From: Bacteroidales bacterium
GTDB taxonomy: Bacteria > Bacteroidota > Bacteroidia > Bacteroidales > P3
Assembly: GCA_024400495.1 (NCBI GenBank)
Contig: JAKSMR010000008.1
Coordinates: 21,738-85,737 of the forward strand
Reading direction: 5' to 3'
Length of the DNA: 64,000 nucleotides
In this document: positions 1-7,767 of the stretch, piece by piece
Numbering within the stretch: the first letter of the stretch is position 1
Layout of the letters: every line of letters starts with the position of its first letter
Made by a program: the position numbers and the translations under genes
The notes under the pieces: generated by a model
What the model was told of the DNA's origin: nothing
Databases searched by the model: none
Seen by the model: the letters and a program-made list of their open reading frames with translations, nothing else

Positions 1-984
1 TACGAAGCTCTCACCTCCGTCGACCTCGAGTGGACCTACTTCAACGAGGCCGTGATGGCCAGCGACTTCATGGGCCGTGCCCACCGTCTCTACGCCATCG
101 CCCAGATGAGCAACGACTCCCTGGCACAGCTCCAGATCCGGAAATTCCTTAAAGACAACGAGAGATACTTCACCGACTTCGCCGAACACACCCTCGTTGA
201 CAAAGCCATCTTCGTAGAAACCTTCGAGTATATGCACAAGGCAGGCTATGCTCCCTATCTTGACAAAGCCGACCTCGGCAAGATCTACGACAACTCCATG
301 CTCACCAAGAAAGGAGCAGTAGAGAAATTCTTCAAAGGCTACAAAGCCTCCGAGAAGAGCGCCAAGAAACTCCTCGCCGACCCTGCCGTCGACCTTTTCA
401 ATGTCGCCTACTCCTACTCCTACACCCCCGAGAAGCGCAGCCAGTATAAGGAAGCCAACCAGAACATCAACCGCCTCATGCGCATCTATGTGAAAGGCAT
501 GATGACCCAGTATCCTGACTCCAACTTCTTCCCCGACGCCAACCTCACCCTCCGTGTTGCCTACGGCCACGTAGAGGGCTTCACCCCCCGCGACGGCGTC
601 TACTACAAGCCCTACTCCACCCTCGACGGCATCATGCAGAAGGAGAACCCCGACATCTACGACTATGTCGTTACGCCACGTCTCCACGAGCTCTATAACA
701 AGAAAGACTATGGCCGCTACGCCAACGCCAAGGGAGAGATGCCCGTAGCCTTCATCGCCACCAACCACACCACCGGCGGCAACTCCGGAAGCCCCGTGCT
801 CAACGCCGACGGACAGCTCATCGGCATCAACTTCGACCGCTGCTGGGAAGGCACCATGAGCGACCTCCTCTTCGATCCCGGCTACTGCCGCAACATCAGC
901 CTCGACATCCGCTACTGCCTCTTCATCATCGACAAGTACGCCGGTGCTCGTCACCTCGTCGACGAGATGACCATCGTCAGATAA
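1..984 (+). CDS. S46 family dipeptidyl peptidase, DPP11 type (5' end outside the window)
   Basis: This is the C-terminal part of a periplasmic serine dipeptidyl peptidase; the reading frame is open from base 1, so the start lies upstream. About 327 residues are present, against roughly 710 for the family. The catalytic serine is visible in the motif GNSGSP (Ser codon 784-786). Eighteen residues later, at the position that sets specificity in the family (Gly in DPP7, Arg in DPP11), there is Arg (codon 838-840). This predicts cleavage of dipeptides with Asp or Glu in the second position. The conserved C-terminal block NFDRCWEG...DIRYCLFIIDKYAGA also fits. Such enzymes feed oligopeptide catabolism in asaccharolytic Bacteroidales. 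A strong terminator follows. The family is certain; the DPP11 subtype rests on one residue. Confidence 0.95.
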   Translation, partial: YEALTSVDLEWTYFNEAVMASDFMGRAHRLYAIAQMSNDSLAQLQIRKFLKDNERYFTDFAEHTLVDKAIFVETFEYMHKAGYAPYLDKADLGKIYDNSMLTKKGAVEKFFKGYKASEKSAKKLLADPAVDLFNVAYSYSYTPEKRSQYKEANQNINRLMRIYVKGMMTQYPDSNFFPDANLTLRVAYGHVEGFTPRDGVYYKPYSTLDGIMQKENPDIYDYVVTPRLHELYNKKDYGRYANAKGEMPVAFIATNHTTGGNSGSPVLNADGQLIGINFDRCWEGTMSDLLFDPGYCRNISLDIRYCLFIIDKYAGARHLVDEMTIVR

Positions 985-1010
985 GCATCATCCCCCCGCA
1001 TATAGCAACG

Positions 1011-1051
1011 ACAAGGGCGACAGACCACTCTGCCGCCCTTGTCTCTTTTTT
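1011..1051 (+). terminator. Rho-independent terminator of the S46 peptidase gene
   Basis: The stem ACAAGGGCG (1011-1019) pairs with CGCCCTTGT (1034-1042). An inner CAG/CTG extends it past one mismatch, and CTCTTTTTT follows. It lies 27 bases after the stop codon. Confidence 0.88.
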
Positions 1052-1053
1052 GG

Positions 1054-1097
1054 GGCAACCTCCAGAAGCTTAGTTTGGGAATTCTGTAGAGGTTACC
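1054..1097. repeat. Short palindromic repeat, AACCTC...GAGGTT family
   Basis: GGcAACCTC (1054-1062) is the inverted partner of GAGGTTaCC (1089-1097), with an inner AGAA/TTCT pair. The same arms recur at 5602-5640, 5961-6088 and 54693-54732 and at the ends of the large element at 5104-5579. It sits between the convergent peptidase and radical SAM genes. Confidence 0.6.
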
Positions 1098-1141
1098 TTT
1101 TATCATTCCATCTACCAGCCTCCTCCCGAGGCGCAGGCAGC

Positions 1142-2074
1142 TTACATCCTCAGATGCATGCCAGCCAGGAGGGTGTCGATCTTGAAGTCGAAGACGCTGC
1201 GCATCTCGCCAGCCATGCCGAAGCCACATTGGTCGCACACGCCGGCGGTCTTTCCTGTGCATTCGGTAAGACGGGTGCCGTCGGGGAGGATGAAGTTGCT
1301 CACCCAGCATTGTTTCTTGAAGCGGGCGGTCTTCATCAGCTTCAGTCCCGACACCGAGTTCATAATCGGGTAACCCTGGCGTTTCATCTCGATGATCCTG
1401 TCGATGACGTCGGCACGCTTCTGCCAGTCGAGGAAGAGGTGCTCGGTGCCGGCGTAGGGGGTGTGGAAGCCGAAGGAGATGAGCCGTATGTTAGGGTTAG
1501 CCTTCACGTATCTTATCGCCTCCTCGACGTTGGTATAGTTGCGGTTGTTCACCGTCATGTTCACGCTGACGGCAGGATGGCCGCAAGCCGCGATGTTCTT
1601 CTCCAGCTTGGCGAAGGCGCCGTTGCCGCGGATGTCGTCGTGCACCGGTCCCACGCCATCGAGGCTCACCCATATGCTGTCGGCAGCGCTGCCCGCGAAG
1701 TCGGTCTGCGCGTTGGTGGTGATGGTGCAGGAGTAGAAGCCTATCTCCTTGGCGAGGGCTATGAGGTCGTTGACGGTGAGCGTCCTTCCCTCCTTCTGGC
1801 CACGCCACATGGTAGGTTCGCCGCCTTCAAAGTCGACGAAGCGCGAGCCGAGGTTGTAGGAGTATTCCAGCTCCTCCTTTATCTGTTCGTAGCTCTTGTG
1901 GAGGTTCGTTGTCCCGTTCTTTTCTGCGTCCTGAGCCAGCGCACAATGTTTGCAGCGGAGGTTGCAGGCGTTGGTGATGAAAAGCACGGTCTGGAGGGGT
2001 TTCTGGCGGCCGAAGAAGCGGGCTCGCACAAACCACCATCCGAGGTATGAGAGTCTTCCTATGCGGGTTTTCAT
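1142..2074 (-). CDS. Radical SAM protein with cysteine-rich C-terminal tail
   Basis: This 310-residue protein carries the radical SAM cluster motif CNLRCKHC (CxxxCxxC) near residues 37-44. A glycine-rich EGGEPTMW strand follows and SAM-barrel motifs continue downstream. The C-terminal part holds further cysteines (around CWVSN, ECTG and CDQC), which resembles a SPASM-like auxiliary Fe-S region or a twitch. The substrate cannot be read from the sequence. It could be a peptide- or lipid-modifying enzyme. It follows the HAD phosphatase gene on the same strand after 82 bases and may be co-transcribed with it. No partner peptide gene is seen beside it. The start is the first ATG, 36 residues before the cluster motif. 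Confidence 0.88.
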   Translation of the reverse strand: MKTRIGRLSYLGWWFVRARFFGRQKPLQTVLFITNACNLRCKHCALAQDAEKNGTTNLHKSYEQIKEELEYSYNLGSRFVDFEGGEPTMWRGQKEGRTLTVNDLIALAKEIGFYSCTITTNAQTDFAGSAADSIWVSLDGVGPVHDDIRGNGAFAKLEKNIAACGHPAVSVNMTVNNRNYTNVEEAIRYVKANPNIRLISFGFHTPYAGTEHLFLDWQKRADVIDRIIEMKRQGYPIMNSVSGLKLMKTARFKKQCWVSNFILPDGTRLTECTGKTAGVCDQCGFGMAGEMRSVFDFKIDTLLAGMHLRM

Positions 2075-2156
2075 ATGTTGTGTGTGTTTTTTTTGTTTTC
2101 TAGTGACTGTTGACGACCTTGGGAGCTATAGGGGAACCCCATTGCGTAGAGGTGGG

Positions 2157-3032
2157 CTACCTGCCCTGTCCGCCCTTTTTCAGCAGCGCCTCCACATCCC
2201 AGTCGGCCTTGATCTTGCGGAGGATCGACTTCACCACGGTGTCCAGCTCGCCGCCGTCGGAGTAGTCGGCCAGGCAGGCGAAGTTGGCGCGGTCCTCACG
2301 GATGAGGCGCTGCGCTGTGGCGGGGTTGGCGGCGTCGCGGTAGACGGCGATGGCGTGGCCGCCGTTGGCTTTGGCCATCCTCATGCTCGGGACGTCCGTC
2401 TCTCCGTCGCCGAAGTAGATCATGTGGCGGAAAGGTACCGGACGCTCGTCCTCGGGCATATACTGGTTGATCTTCACGTTGTCGCTCACCTCGTTGATGC
2501 CCTTGTTGATCTTGTAGAGGAACTGGGTCTTTGCCGTATAGTCTACCGCCACAGCAGGCCAATAGGCGATGCCGTCGACGTCGTAGAGGAACGACGAGGC
2601 GAAGATATTCTCGAACTCCTTCGCTATGGCGGTCCCTTCGATCATCTCCTTGAGGCCCGAGGAGTTGATGAAATGCCTCACCTCCAGCCCTTGCGAGCGG
2701 CCATAGGCGTTGATGCGGGCAAACCACTCCTTCACTCCGGGGAAGAGCTCCACCATGGCGCCGAAGCGCTGGAACGACTCGCGACGGAGGGAGATGTTGT
2801 TCGCCTTTGCCTGATGGATCATACAATACATATAGCAGAGGATTCCCGAGGCGTCGTTTTTTTCCGAAAGTTCGCGACTGCGGGTCCAAAAATCGTCAAT
2901 ATCGCGTCCGATGGCTTGGATAAAACCAAATTCTTGCATATTTCCCGGCGACAAAGTTCCGTCGAAGTCATACACCAAAGCCACCACAGGCAGTGGCTGT
3001 TGGAGCTGTTGGAGGTTCTCTTTCTTGTTCAT
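2157..3032 (-). CDS. HAD-superfamily phosphatase
   Basis: This is a 291-residue haloacid dehalogenase-type hydrolase. Motif I is DFDGTLSP near residues 22-29, with the nucleophilic Asp first and the acid/base Asp third. The Mg-binding motif IV is YFGDGETDVPSM near residues 207-218. About 120 residues between them form a helical cap, as in the phosphoserine-phosphatase-like branch. The substrate is unknown. Its promoter (3053-3082) is divergent from that of the TPR gene, and the radical SAM gene follows it on the same strand. Confidence 0.88.
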   Translation of the reverse strand: MNKKENLQQLQQPLPVVALVYDFDGTLSPGNMQEFGFIQAIGRDIDDFWTRSRELSEKNDASGILCYMYCMIHQAKANNISLRRESFQRFGAMVELFPGVKEWFARINAYGRSQGLEVRHFINSSGLKEMIEGTAIAKEFENIFASSFLYDVDGIAYWPAVAVDYTAKTQFLYKINKGINEVSDNVKINQYMPEDERPVPFRHMIYFGDGETDVPSMRMAKANGGHAIAVYRDAANPATAQRLIREDRANFACLADYSDGGELDTVVKSILRKIKADWDVEALLKKGGQGR

Positions 3033-3052
3033 TTCGGAATAATTTGCGGGTG

Positions 3053-3082
3053 CAAAATTACGAAAAAATTGTCGCTTTCAAG
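3053..3082 (-). promoter_or_regulatory. Promoter of the HAD phosphatase gene
   Basis: Read on the minus strand, TAATTTTG (3060-3053) matches the Bacteroidota -7 consensus TAnnTTTG. CTTG (3082-3079) lies 18 bases upstream as a -33 element. The start codon is 20 bases downstream. Confidence 0.7.
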
Positions 3083-3099
3083 AATTATTAGTATTTTTG
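3068..3099 (+). promoter_or_regulatory. Promoter of the TPR-purD unit
   Basis: TATTTTTG (3092-3099) is a consensus -7 element. ATTG (3068-3071) is a -33 element with an ideal 20-base spacer. It places the transcription start near 3104-3107 and therefore favours the ATG at 3126 over the upstream TTG at 3108 as the gene start. It overlaps the divergent HAD promoter region. Confidence 0.8.
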
Positions 3100-3125
3100 C
3101 ACTCTAATTGACACCGAAAACCGAC

Positions 3126-3734
3126 ATGGACATTCTCAACGATCCCACCCCCCACGAGCTGCTTACGTCGCAGCTCAGGAGCCTCGAGAGCCACGGCACC
3201 GACGAGTACCGCAAAGCCCTCCAGGAGGTAGAGCAGGAGCCCCAGTCTGCCGAAGCCTGGTTCAATCTCGGCTGCGCCCTGGACGGCATGGTCTCCATGC
3301 GCAACCTGCTCCTCAGCCAGCTGGCGATGCTGGAGGCTGCCGGCGACGACCACGACGGCGACGCTGCCGACGGCGAGGGCCACGACTCCTGCGAAGGCTG
3401 CTCGTGCCACCCCGACGACGATGCTCCCCTCGTGCTCGACGACAAGGCCGTCGAGCTCTACCAGCGAGCCCTCGAGAGCTACGACAAGGTGCTCTCCCTC
3501 GACCCCTCCTACTATGGCGTCCATTGCCAGAAAGGCCTCATCCTCTCCTACCAGCAGCGCAACGACGAGGCTGTAGCCGCCTTCCTCAAAGCCATCGAGG
3601 CCGACGAGGACTACTCTGCCGCCTACTATCTGGGACACCTCTACAAGGAGATGGGCGACGAAGCCCTGGCCGACAAGTACCTCGCTATGGCGCAAGAGGG
3701 CGAAGACAGCATCGAAGATCTCGAGAAATGGTAG
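3126..3734 (+). CDS. Tetratricopeptide repeat protein
   Basis: This is a soluble acidic protein of 202 residues without a signal peptide. TPR-like helical pairs are visible: AEAWFNLGCALDG, then AVELYQRALESYDKVLSLDPSYYG and AVAAFLKAIEADEDYSAAYYLGHLYKEMGDEALADKY in succession. An acidic, His/Cys-containing linker (DDHDGDAADGEGHDSCEG) interrupts the repeats near residue 80-100. The function is unknown; TPR proteins usually act as scaffolds. It is followed by purD after 60 bases and probably shares its transcript. The ATG is preferred over an upstream TTG because of the promoter position. Confidence 0.8.
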   Translation: MDILNDPTPHELLTSQLRSLESHGTDEYRKALQEVEQEPQSAEAWFNLGCALDGMVSMRNLLLSQLAMLEAAGDDHDGDAADGEGHDSCEGCSCHPDDDAPLVLDDKAVELYQRALESYDKVLSLDPSYYGVHCQKGLILSYQQRNDEAVAAFLKAIEADEDYSAAYYLGHLYKEMGDEALADKYLAMAQEGEDSIEDLEKW

Positions 3735-3794
3735 GTCGCCCCTCCCCCGCGCAACAGAGACAGTAACACCCAAACGATAAAAAACAGAAAACCT

Positions 3795-5105
3795 ATGAAT
3801 ATTCTTCTTCTTGGATCTGGCGGCCGCGAGCACGCCATCGCTTACAAAATAGTTCAGTCGCCACTCTGCAGCCTCCTCTTCGTGGCTCCCGGCAACGCAG
3901 GCACAGCAGGCTGCGCCACCAATGTCGACCTCAAGATCGACAACTTCGAAGCCGTCAAAGCCTTCGTCCTCGCCAACGACGTCAAGATGGTCGTCGTAGG
4001 TCCCGAAGCCCCGCTGGTGGCCGGCATCGCCGACTATTTCGCCGCCGACGAGAGTCTGAAAAACATCATGGTCATCGGCCCCAGCAAGGAAGGTGCCGAG
4101 CTTGAAGGCAGCAAAGACTTCGCCAAAGCCTTCATGCAGCGCCACGAGATCCCCACCGCACAATACCGCACCTTCACCAAAGACACCGTCGAGGACGGCA
4201 TCCAGTTCCTCGCCACCCTCAAGGCGCCCTATGTCCTCAAAGCCGACGGCCTCGCTGCCGGCAAGGGCGTGCTCATCCTCCCCACCCTCGAAGAGGCCCA
4301 GCGCGAGCTGCGCGCCATGCTCGAGGACGCCAAGTTCGGCGACGCCTCCTCCAAGGTCGTCATCGAGGAGTTCCTCTCCGGCATCGAGCTCTCCGTCTTC
4401 GTCCTCACCGACGGCCACCACTACCTCCTCCTCCCCTCCGCCAAGGACTACAAACGCATCGGAGAGGGCGACACCGGCCTCAACACCGGCGGCATGGGCT
4501 CCATCAGCCCCGTGCCCTTCGCCGACAAGACCTTCATGAAGAAGGTGGAAGAGCGCATCGTCAAGCCCACCGTGCGCGGACTGGCCAAGGAGAAGATCAG
4601 CTACAAGGGATTCGTCTTCATCGGCCTGATGAACGTCGGCGGCGACCCCTATGTCATCGAATACAACGTACGTATGGGCGACCCCGAGACCGAGAGCGTC
4701 TTCCCACGCATCAAGAGCGACGTCGTAGAGCTCTTCCAGCACACCTGGAACGGCACCCTCAACGAAGCCGTCCTCGACGTCGACCATCGTACTGCTGCCT
4801 GTGTGATGATGGTTGCCGGCGGCTACCCCGAAGCCTACGAGAAAGGCAAGGTCATCTCCGGCCTCGACCACTTCGCCCTCGGCGTCGACCCCGGCATGCA
4901 GCCCATCGTCTTCCACGCCGGCACCAAGACCAACGACCAGGGCCAGGTAGTCACCAACGGCGGCCGCGTGATCAGCGTCACCTCCTTCGCCGAGTCGCTC
5001 CCCGAAGCGCTCCTCAAATGCTACCAGGGCGCCAACCTCATCCAATGGGAGGACAAATACATGCGCAACGACATCGGCCAGGACCTCCTCAAACTGATGA
5101 TGTAA
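3795..5105 (+). CDS. purD: Phosphoribosylamine-glycine ligase
   Basis: PurD joins glycine to phosphoribosylamine with ATP, the second step of de novo purine synthesis in the cytoplasm. The 436 residues match the usual length of about 420-430. The N-terminal motif [14 protein letters not shown] is diagnostic. The ATP-grasp segments [27 protein letters not shown] and [12 protein letters not shown] follow in order. It is downstream of the TPR gene. The stop codon is exactly where the left end of the 5104-5579 inverted-repeat element begins: the last two bases of the stop belong to the repeat arm. Confidence 0.98.
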   Translation: MNILLLGSGGREHAIAYKIVQSPLCSLLFVAPGNAGTAGCATNVDLKIDNFEAVKAFVLANDVKMVVVGPEAPLVAGIADYFAADESLKNIMVIGPSKEGAELEGSKDFAKAFMQRHEIPTAQYRTFTKDTVEDGIQFLATLKAPYVLKADGLAAGKGVLILPTLEEAQRELRAMLEDAKFGDASSKVVIEEFLSGIELSVFVLTDGHHYLLLPSAKDYKRIGEGDTGLNTGGMGSISPVPFADKTFMKKVEERIVKPTVRGLAKEKISYKGFVFIGLMNVGGDPYVIEYNVRMGDPETESVFPRIKSDVVELFQHTWNGTLNEAVLDVDHRTAACVMMVAGGYPEAYEKGKVISGLDHFALGVDPGMQPIVFHAGTKTNDQGQVVTNGGRVISVTSFAESLPEALLKCYQGANLIQWEDKYMRNDIGQDLLKLMM

Positions 5106-5579
5106 GGTAACCTCTAAAAATTCAGTTTCAGACGATTTTTGATTATGGGCGAGAGTTGCAAAGCCGAGAGGAGAGCAAATACATTTGCTATTCCGAGGCC
5201 AAGCAACGTAGACGAAGTCAGCAGGTTTCTTCTTTGAACGAAGGCGCAACACTGCAAAAATCGAGAGCAGAGCAAGCTCGCTTGCTTTGCCGAGATGCGG
5301 CAGTGTCAGAGAAACTAATGCGGTGCATTGTAACGTTGCGCAAAGTGAGAGAAAAGACTGCTTGCAGGCTTTTCCGAACCCAAGCAACGTCTTGTATCTT
5401 CAAAACTGAGTGAAAAGAAGAAAGATGCCGTTCAGAATCGAACATTGCAATAGTCGAAGGCAATATCAAGCTTGCTTGAATATTGCTGAGACGCGGCAAT
5501 GTCAGCGAAGCTAAAAGCGTGAAAAAGTAATATTTTTTAATATCCTTTATCATTACGTTGAATTTTTAGAGGTTACCTT
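5104..5579. repeat. 476-bp element with perfect 21-bp inverted ends and four hairpin modules
   Basis: The left end AGGTAACCTCTAAAAATTCA (5105-5124, preceded by A) is perfectly complementary to the right end at 5559-5579. Inside are four modules, each an outer stem around a tight inner hairpin with a 2-base loop. Module 1: outer GTTGC 5155-5159 / GCAAC 5203-5207, inner AGCAAAT/ATTTGCT. Module 2: outer AACACTGC 5248-5255 / GCAGTGT 5300-5306, inner AGCAAGC/GCTTGCT. Module 3: outer ACGTTGC 5333-5339 / GCAACGT 5384-5390, inner AAAAGaCTGC/GCAGgCTTTT. Module 4: outer AACATTGC 5441-5448 / GCAATGT 5496-5502, inner GCAATATCAAGC and its complement. Modules alternate as A-B-A-B. No protein-coding signal was found. 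No target-site duplication is evident. Confidence 0.8.
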
Positions 5580-5601
5580 GAACCCTCTGTTAGAGATAAG
5601 A

Positions 5602-5640
5602 CAACCTCTAAGATTAGAAAATGAACAACATTAGAGGTTG
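5602..5640. repeat. 39-bp palindromic repeat, empty form of the inverted-end family
   Basis: CAACCTCTAA (5602-5611) and TTAGAGGTTG (5631-5640) are perfect inverted arms around a 19-base spacer that includes GATTAGAAAATGAACAACA. Closely similar spacer words occur at 5971-5993 and 6091-6102. There is no T-tract, so it is not a typical terminator. Confidence 0.7.
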
Positions 5641-5749
5641 CCATAATACTGCGAACTTGTGGCCGGCGGGGCGTCTCCTAGGTCTTTCGGGCATGGGCAA
5701 GGAGCAGCACCGGCCGACAGCACATCTGGCGGGCGGGCTGCCCTCTGCC

Positions 5750-5815
5750 TAGCGCCACATTTCCCCTATATTATCCCTACATATAGGGGCGCTACAGGGG
5801 CGCTGGCCGGGCGAG
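5750..5815. repeat. Degenerate 11-bp-period tandem array
   Basis: Six consecutive 11-base blocks can be laid out: TAGCGCCACAT, TTCCCCTATAT, TATCCCTACAT, ATAGGGGCGCT, ACAGGGGCGCT, GGCCGGGCGAG. Adjacent blocks resemble each other, but the unit drifts along the array. Confidence 0.5.
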
Positions 5816-5960
5816 AGAGAGAGAGGAGGGAGGCGGGATGGGCCGAGGGGGCCTTCGGAAGCATGCGGTAGGGTGCACATTTCCAGCGCATTGGAAGGGC
5901 GGAAGAAATATTTTCGGCAAGGCTGCAATATTTTTCGTTCTCTGACGTTATAAATATAGA

Positions 5961-6088
5961 TAACCTCTAAAAATTAGAAAAATGAGTAACATTAGCTTGA
6001 GCGTCTTGCTGTTTCTTTTTGGCGCTTCCTCTCGGAATCGCTCAAAAATAAACTGCAATCCATCTCAATCTAATTATTAGAGGTCACC
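5961..6088. repeat. 128-bp inverted-end element with a single stem
   Basis: The left end TAACCTCTAAAAATTAG (5961-5977) matches the inverted right end CTAATTATTAGAGGTCA (6070-6086) with two mismatches in 17. Inside, TTGAGCG (5997-6003) pairs with CGCTCAA (6039-6045). The ends share TAACCTCTAAAAATT with the 5104-5579 element. Confidence 0.65.
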
Positions 6089-6135
6089 AAGAATGAACAA
6101 CATTAGAGGTCGCCTAAAGAATTAGAAACACGACA

Positions 6136-7749
6136 ATGGACAAGCATAATAAAGTCTCTTTCTCATCCACCCATTTGCTGCTGGCTATCCTCTTCGGCAT
6201 CCTTGTGGGCATGCTGCTCTTCCCGCCCAGCCACAGCCGCCGCGACGCCCGCAGCCTGACGAAGCTCGACGAGGCGATGGAGCTCATCGAACACTACTAT
6301 GTGGAGGATATGGACCGCGACACGCTCACGGAGCAGATGATCGAGGCGATGCTGGCCACCCTCGACCCCCACAGCCGCTACCTCTCGGGCGACGAGCTGA
6401 GGCACGAGACCGAGCAGATACAGGGTGGCTTTGAGGGCATCGGCGTGGTGCTCCACTACGAGGGCGACACGGCCTGCGTGGGACAGCTCATTGCCGGAGG
6501 CCCGGCAGAGAAGGCCGGCCTGCTGCCCGGCGACCGCCTGATGATGTGCGACACCGTGAAGCTGAGCGGCGTGGGCATGAGCAACGAGGAGGTGGTGAAG
6601 CACCTGAGAGGACGCCACCATTCGCGCGCCAAGATCGCCGTTAAACGCTATGGCGAGGAGGGGCTGCGCCACTTTACCGTGGTGCGCGACCTCATAGGCA
6701 CCCCCAGCCTGAGCTACAGCGGCATGATCGACGCCCAGACGGGCTACATACGCCTCACGCGCTTCTGCGAGACCTCGCACGAGGAGTTCTGCACGGCGGT
6801 GAAGGAGCTGAAGAGGGAGGGCATGAAACGCCTCATCTTCGACCTGAGAGACAACGGCGGCGGACTGCTGTCGGCTGCCATCGACATCGCCGACGAGCTG
6901 CTGCCCGGCAAGGAGCTCATCGTCTACACCAGCGGCGACAACCAGCGCCGGCAGAACGTCCACTCGAACCGCGGCGGCCTCTTCTGCGAGGGCGAGCTGG
7001 CGGTGATGATCAACGAATACTCGGCGTCGGCCAGCGAGGTGGTGACGGGCGCCATCCAGGACAACGACCGCGGCGTCGTGGTAGGCCGCCGCTCGTTTGG
7101 CAAAGGCCTCGTGCAGCGCCAGTTCGACCTCAACGACGGGTCGGCGATATGGCTCACCATAGCCCGCTACTACACCCCCTCGGGACGCTGCATCCAGCGC
7201 CCCTACGACAAGGGCAACGACGAATACTACACCGACTTCCTGAAGCAGATGATGGTGAAGAACCTCAGCGACTCCTCCCTCATGCAGATCACCGACAGCA
7301 CCGAATACCACACGGCAGCAGGACGCGTGGTGTATGGCGGCGGAGGCATCTACCCCGACAAGGCGCTGCCGCTGCGCACCGACTCGCTCTACACCTACTA
7401 CAACCTCCTCTTCAACAAGCAGGTTATCGGACGCTACTCCTTCGGCATCATCACCAGGCACTACAACGAGCTGAAGAAGAAATACCCCACGAGGGAGGGT
7501 TTCCTGAAAAAATACCAGGTCACCGACCACATGATGCAAGAAATGTATGCCCTGGGAGACCAAATGGGTGTGCGGCGCAACCCCCGCACCATAGCGCGCT
7601 ATGGGGAGGAGATCAGGCAGATGGTGAAGGGCACCATCGGCGAGTCGCTCTTCGACATGAAAATCTTCTACCGCACCATCCTCGACACCGACCGCGAGGT
7701 GAAGGAGACCCTGGCCTTCATGAACAAAAAGGGGACCGCTAAAAAATAG
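6136..7749 (+). CDS. S41 family C-terminal processing peptidase (CtpA/Prc-like)
   Basis: This membrane-anchored periplasmic serine protease has 537 residues. The N-terminus has one transmembrane segment (about residues 13-29), and a PDZ domain spans about 90-175 (GFEGIGVVLHYEGD, GPAEKAGLLPGD). The catalytic dyad is visible: Ser298 in EYSASASE and Lys323 in FGKGLVQ, 25 residues apart with Gln327 four later, as in the CtpB family. The C-terminal 150 residues are the family's extension of unknown role. Such proteases trim or degrade envelope proteins by their C-termini. The TlpA-like gene follows after 18 bases. Confidence 0.95.
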   Translation: MDKHNKVSFSSTHLLLAILFGILVGMLLFPPSHSRRDARSLTKLDEAMELIEHYYVEDMDRDTLTEQMIEAMLATLDPHSRYLSGDELRHETEQIQGGFEGIGVVLHYEGDTACVGQLIAGGPAEKAGLLPGDRLMMCDTVKLSGVGMSNEEVVKHLRGRHHSRAKIAVKRYGEEGLRHFTVVRDLIGTPSLSYSGMIDAQTGYIRLTRFCETSHEEFCTAVKELKREGMKRLIFDLRDNGGGLLSAAIDIADELLPGKELIVYTSGDNQRRQNVHSNRGGLFCEGELAVMINEYSASASEVVTGAIQDNDRGVVVGRRSFGKGLVQRQFDLNDGSAIWLTIARYYTPSGRCIQRPYDKGNDEYYTDFLKQMMVKNLSDSSLMQITDSTEYHTAAGRVVYGGGGIYPDKALPLRTDSLYTYYNLLFNKQVIGRYSFGIITRHYNELKKKYPTREGFLKKYQVTDHMMQEMYALGDQMGVRRNPRTIARYGEEIRQMVKGTIGESLFDMKIFYRTILDTDREVKETLAFMNKKGTAKK

Positions 7750-7767
7750 AAAGAAAGACAAACGATT

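Larger units (their letters stand above)
5106..6135. other. Gene-free kilobase between purD and the S41 protease gene
   Basis: This stretch holds, in order, the 476-bp inverted-repeat element, a 39-bp palindromic repeat (5602-5640), a GC-rich stretch, an 11-bp-period array (5750-5815), a purine-rich run of GAGAG/GGAGG near 5813-5845, and a second inverted-end element (5961-6088). A partial repeat TTAGAGGTCGCC lies near 6103-6114. No convincing promoter for the downstream gene was found. Confidence 0.7.

Noticed and set aside
951-1310. 119-codon minus-strand frame overlapping the radical SAM gene end
   Set aside because: It overlaps the peptidase terminator and the radical SAM C-terminus in another frame, and the translation is Arg/His/Pro-rich without family features.
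3078-5387. 769-codon open frame antisense to purD
   Set aside because: It lies opposite an unambiguous purD and shows Val/Gly/Glu/Asp-rich translation typical of the shadow of G/C-ending codons. It lacks a promoter and crosses the inverted-repeat element.
6163-7761. 532-codon open frame antisense to the S41 protease
   Set aside because: Same shadow effect; the sense strand has a complete catalytic dyad and PDZ domain.
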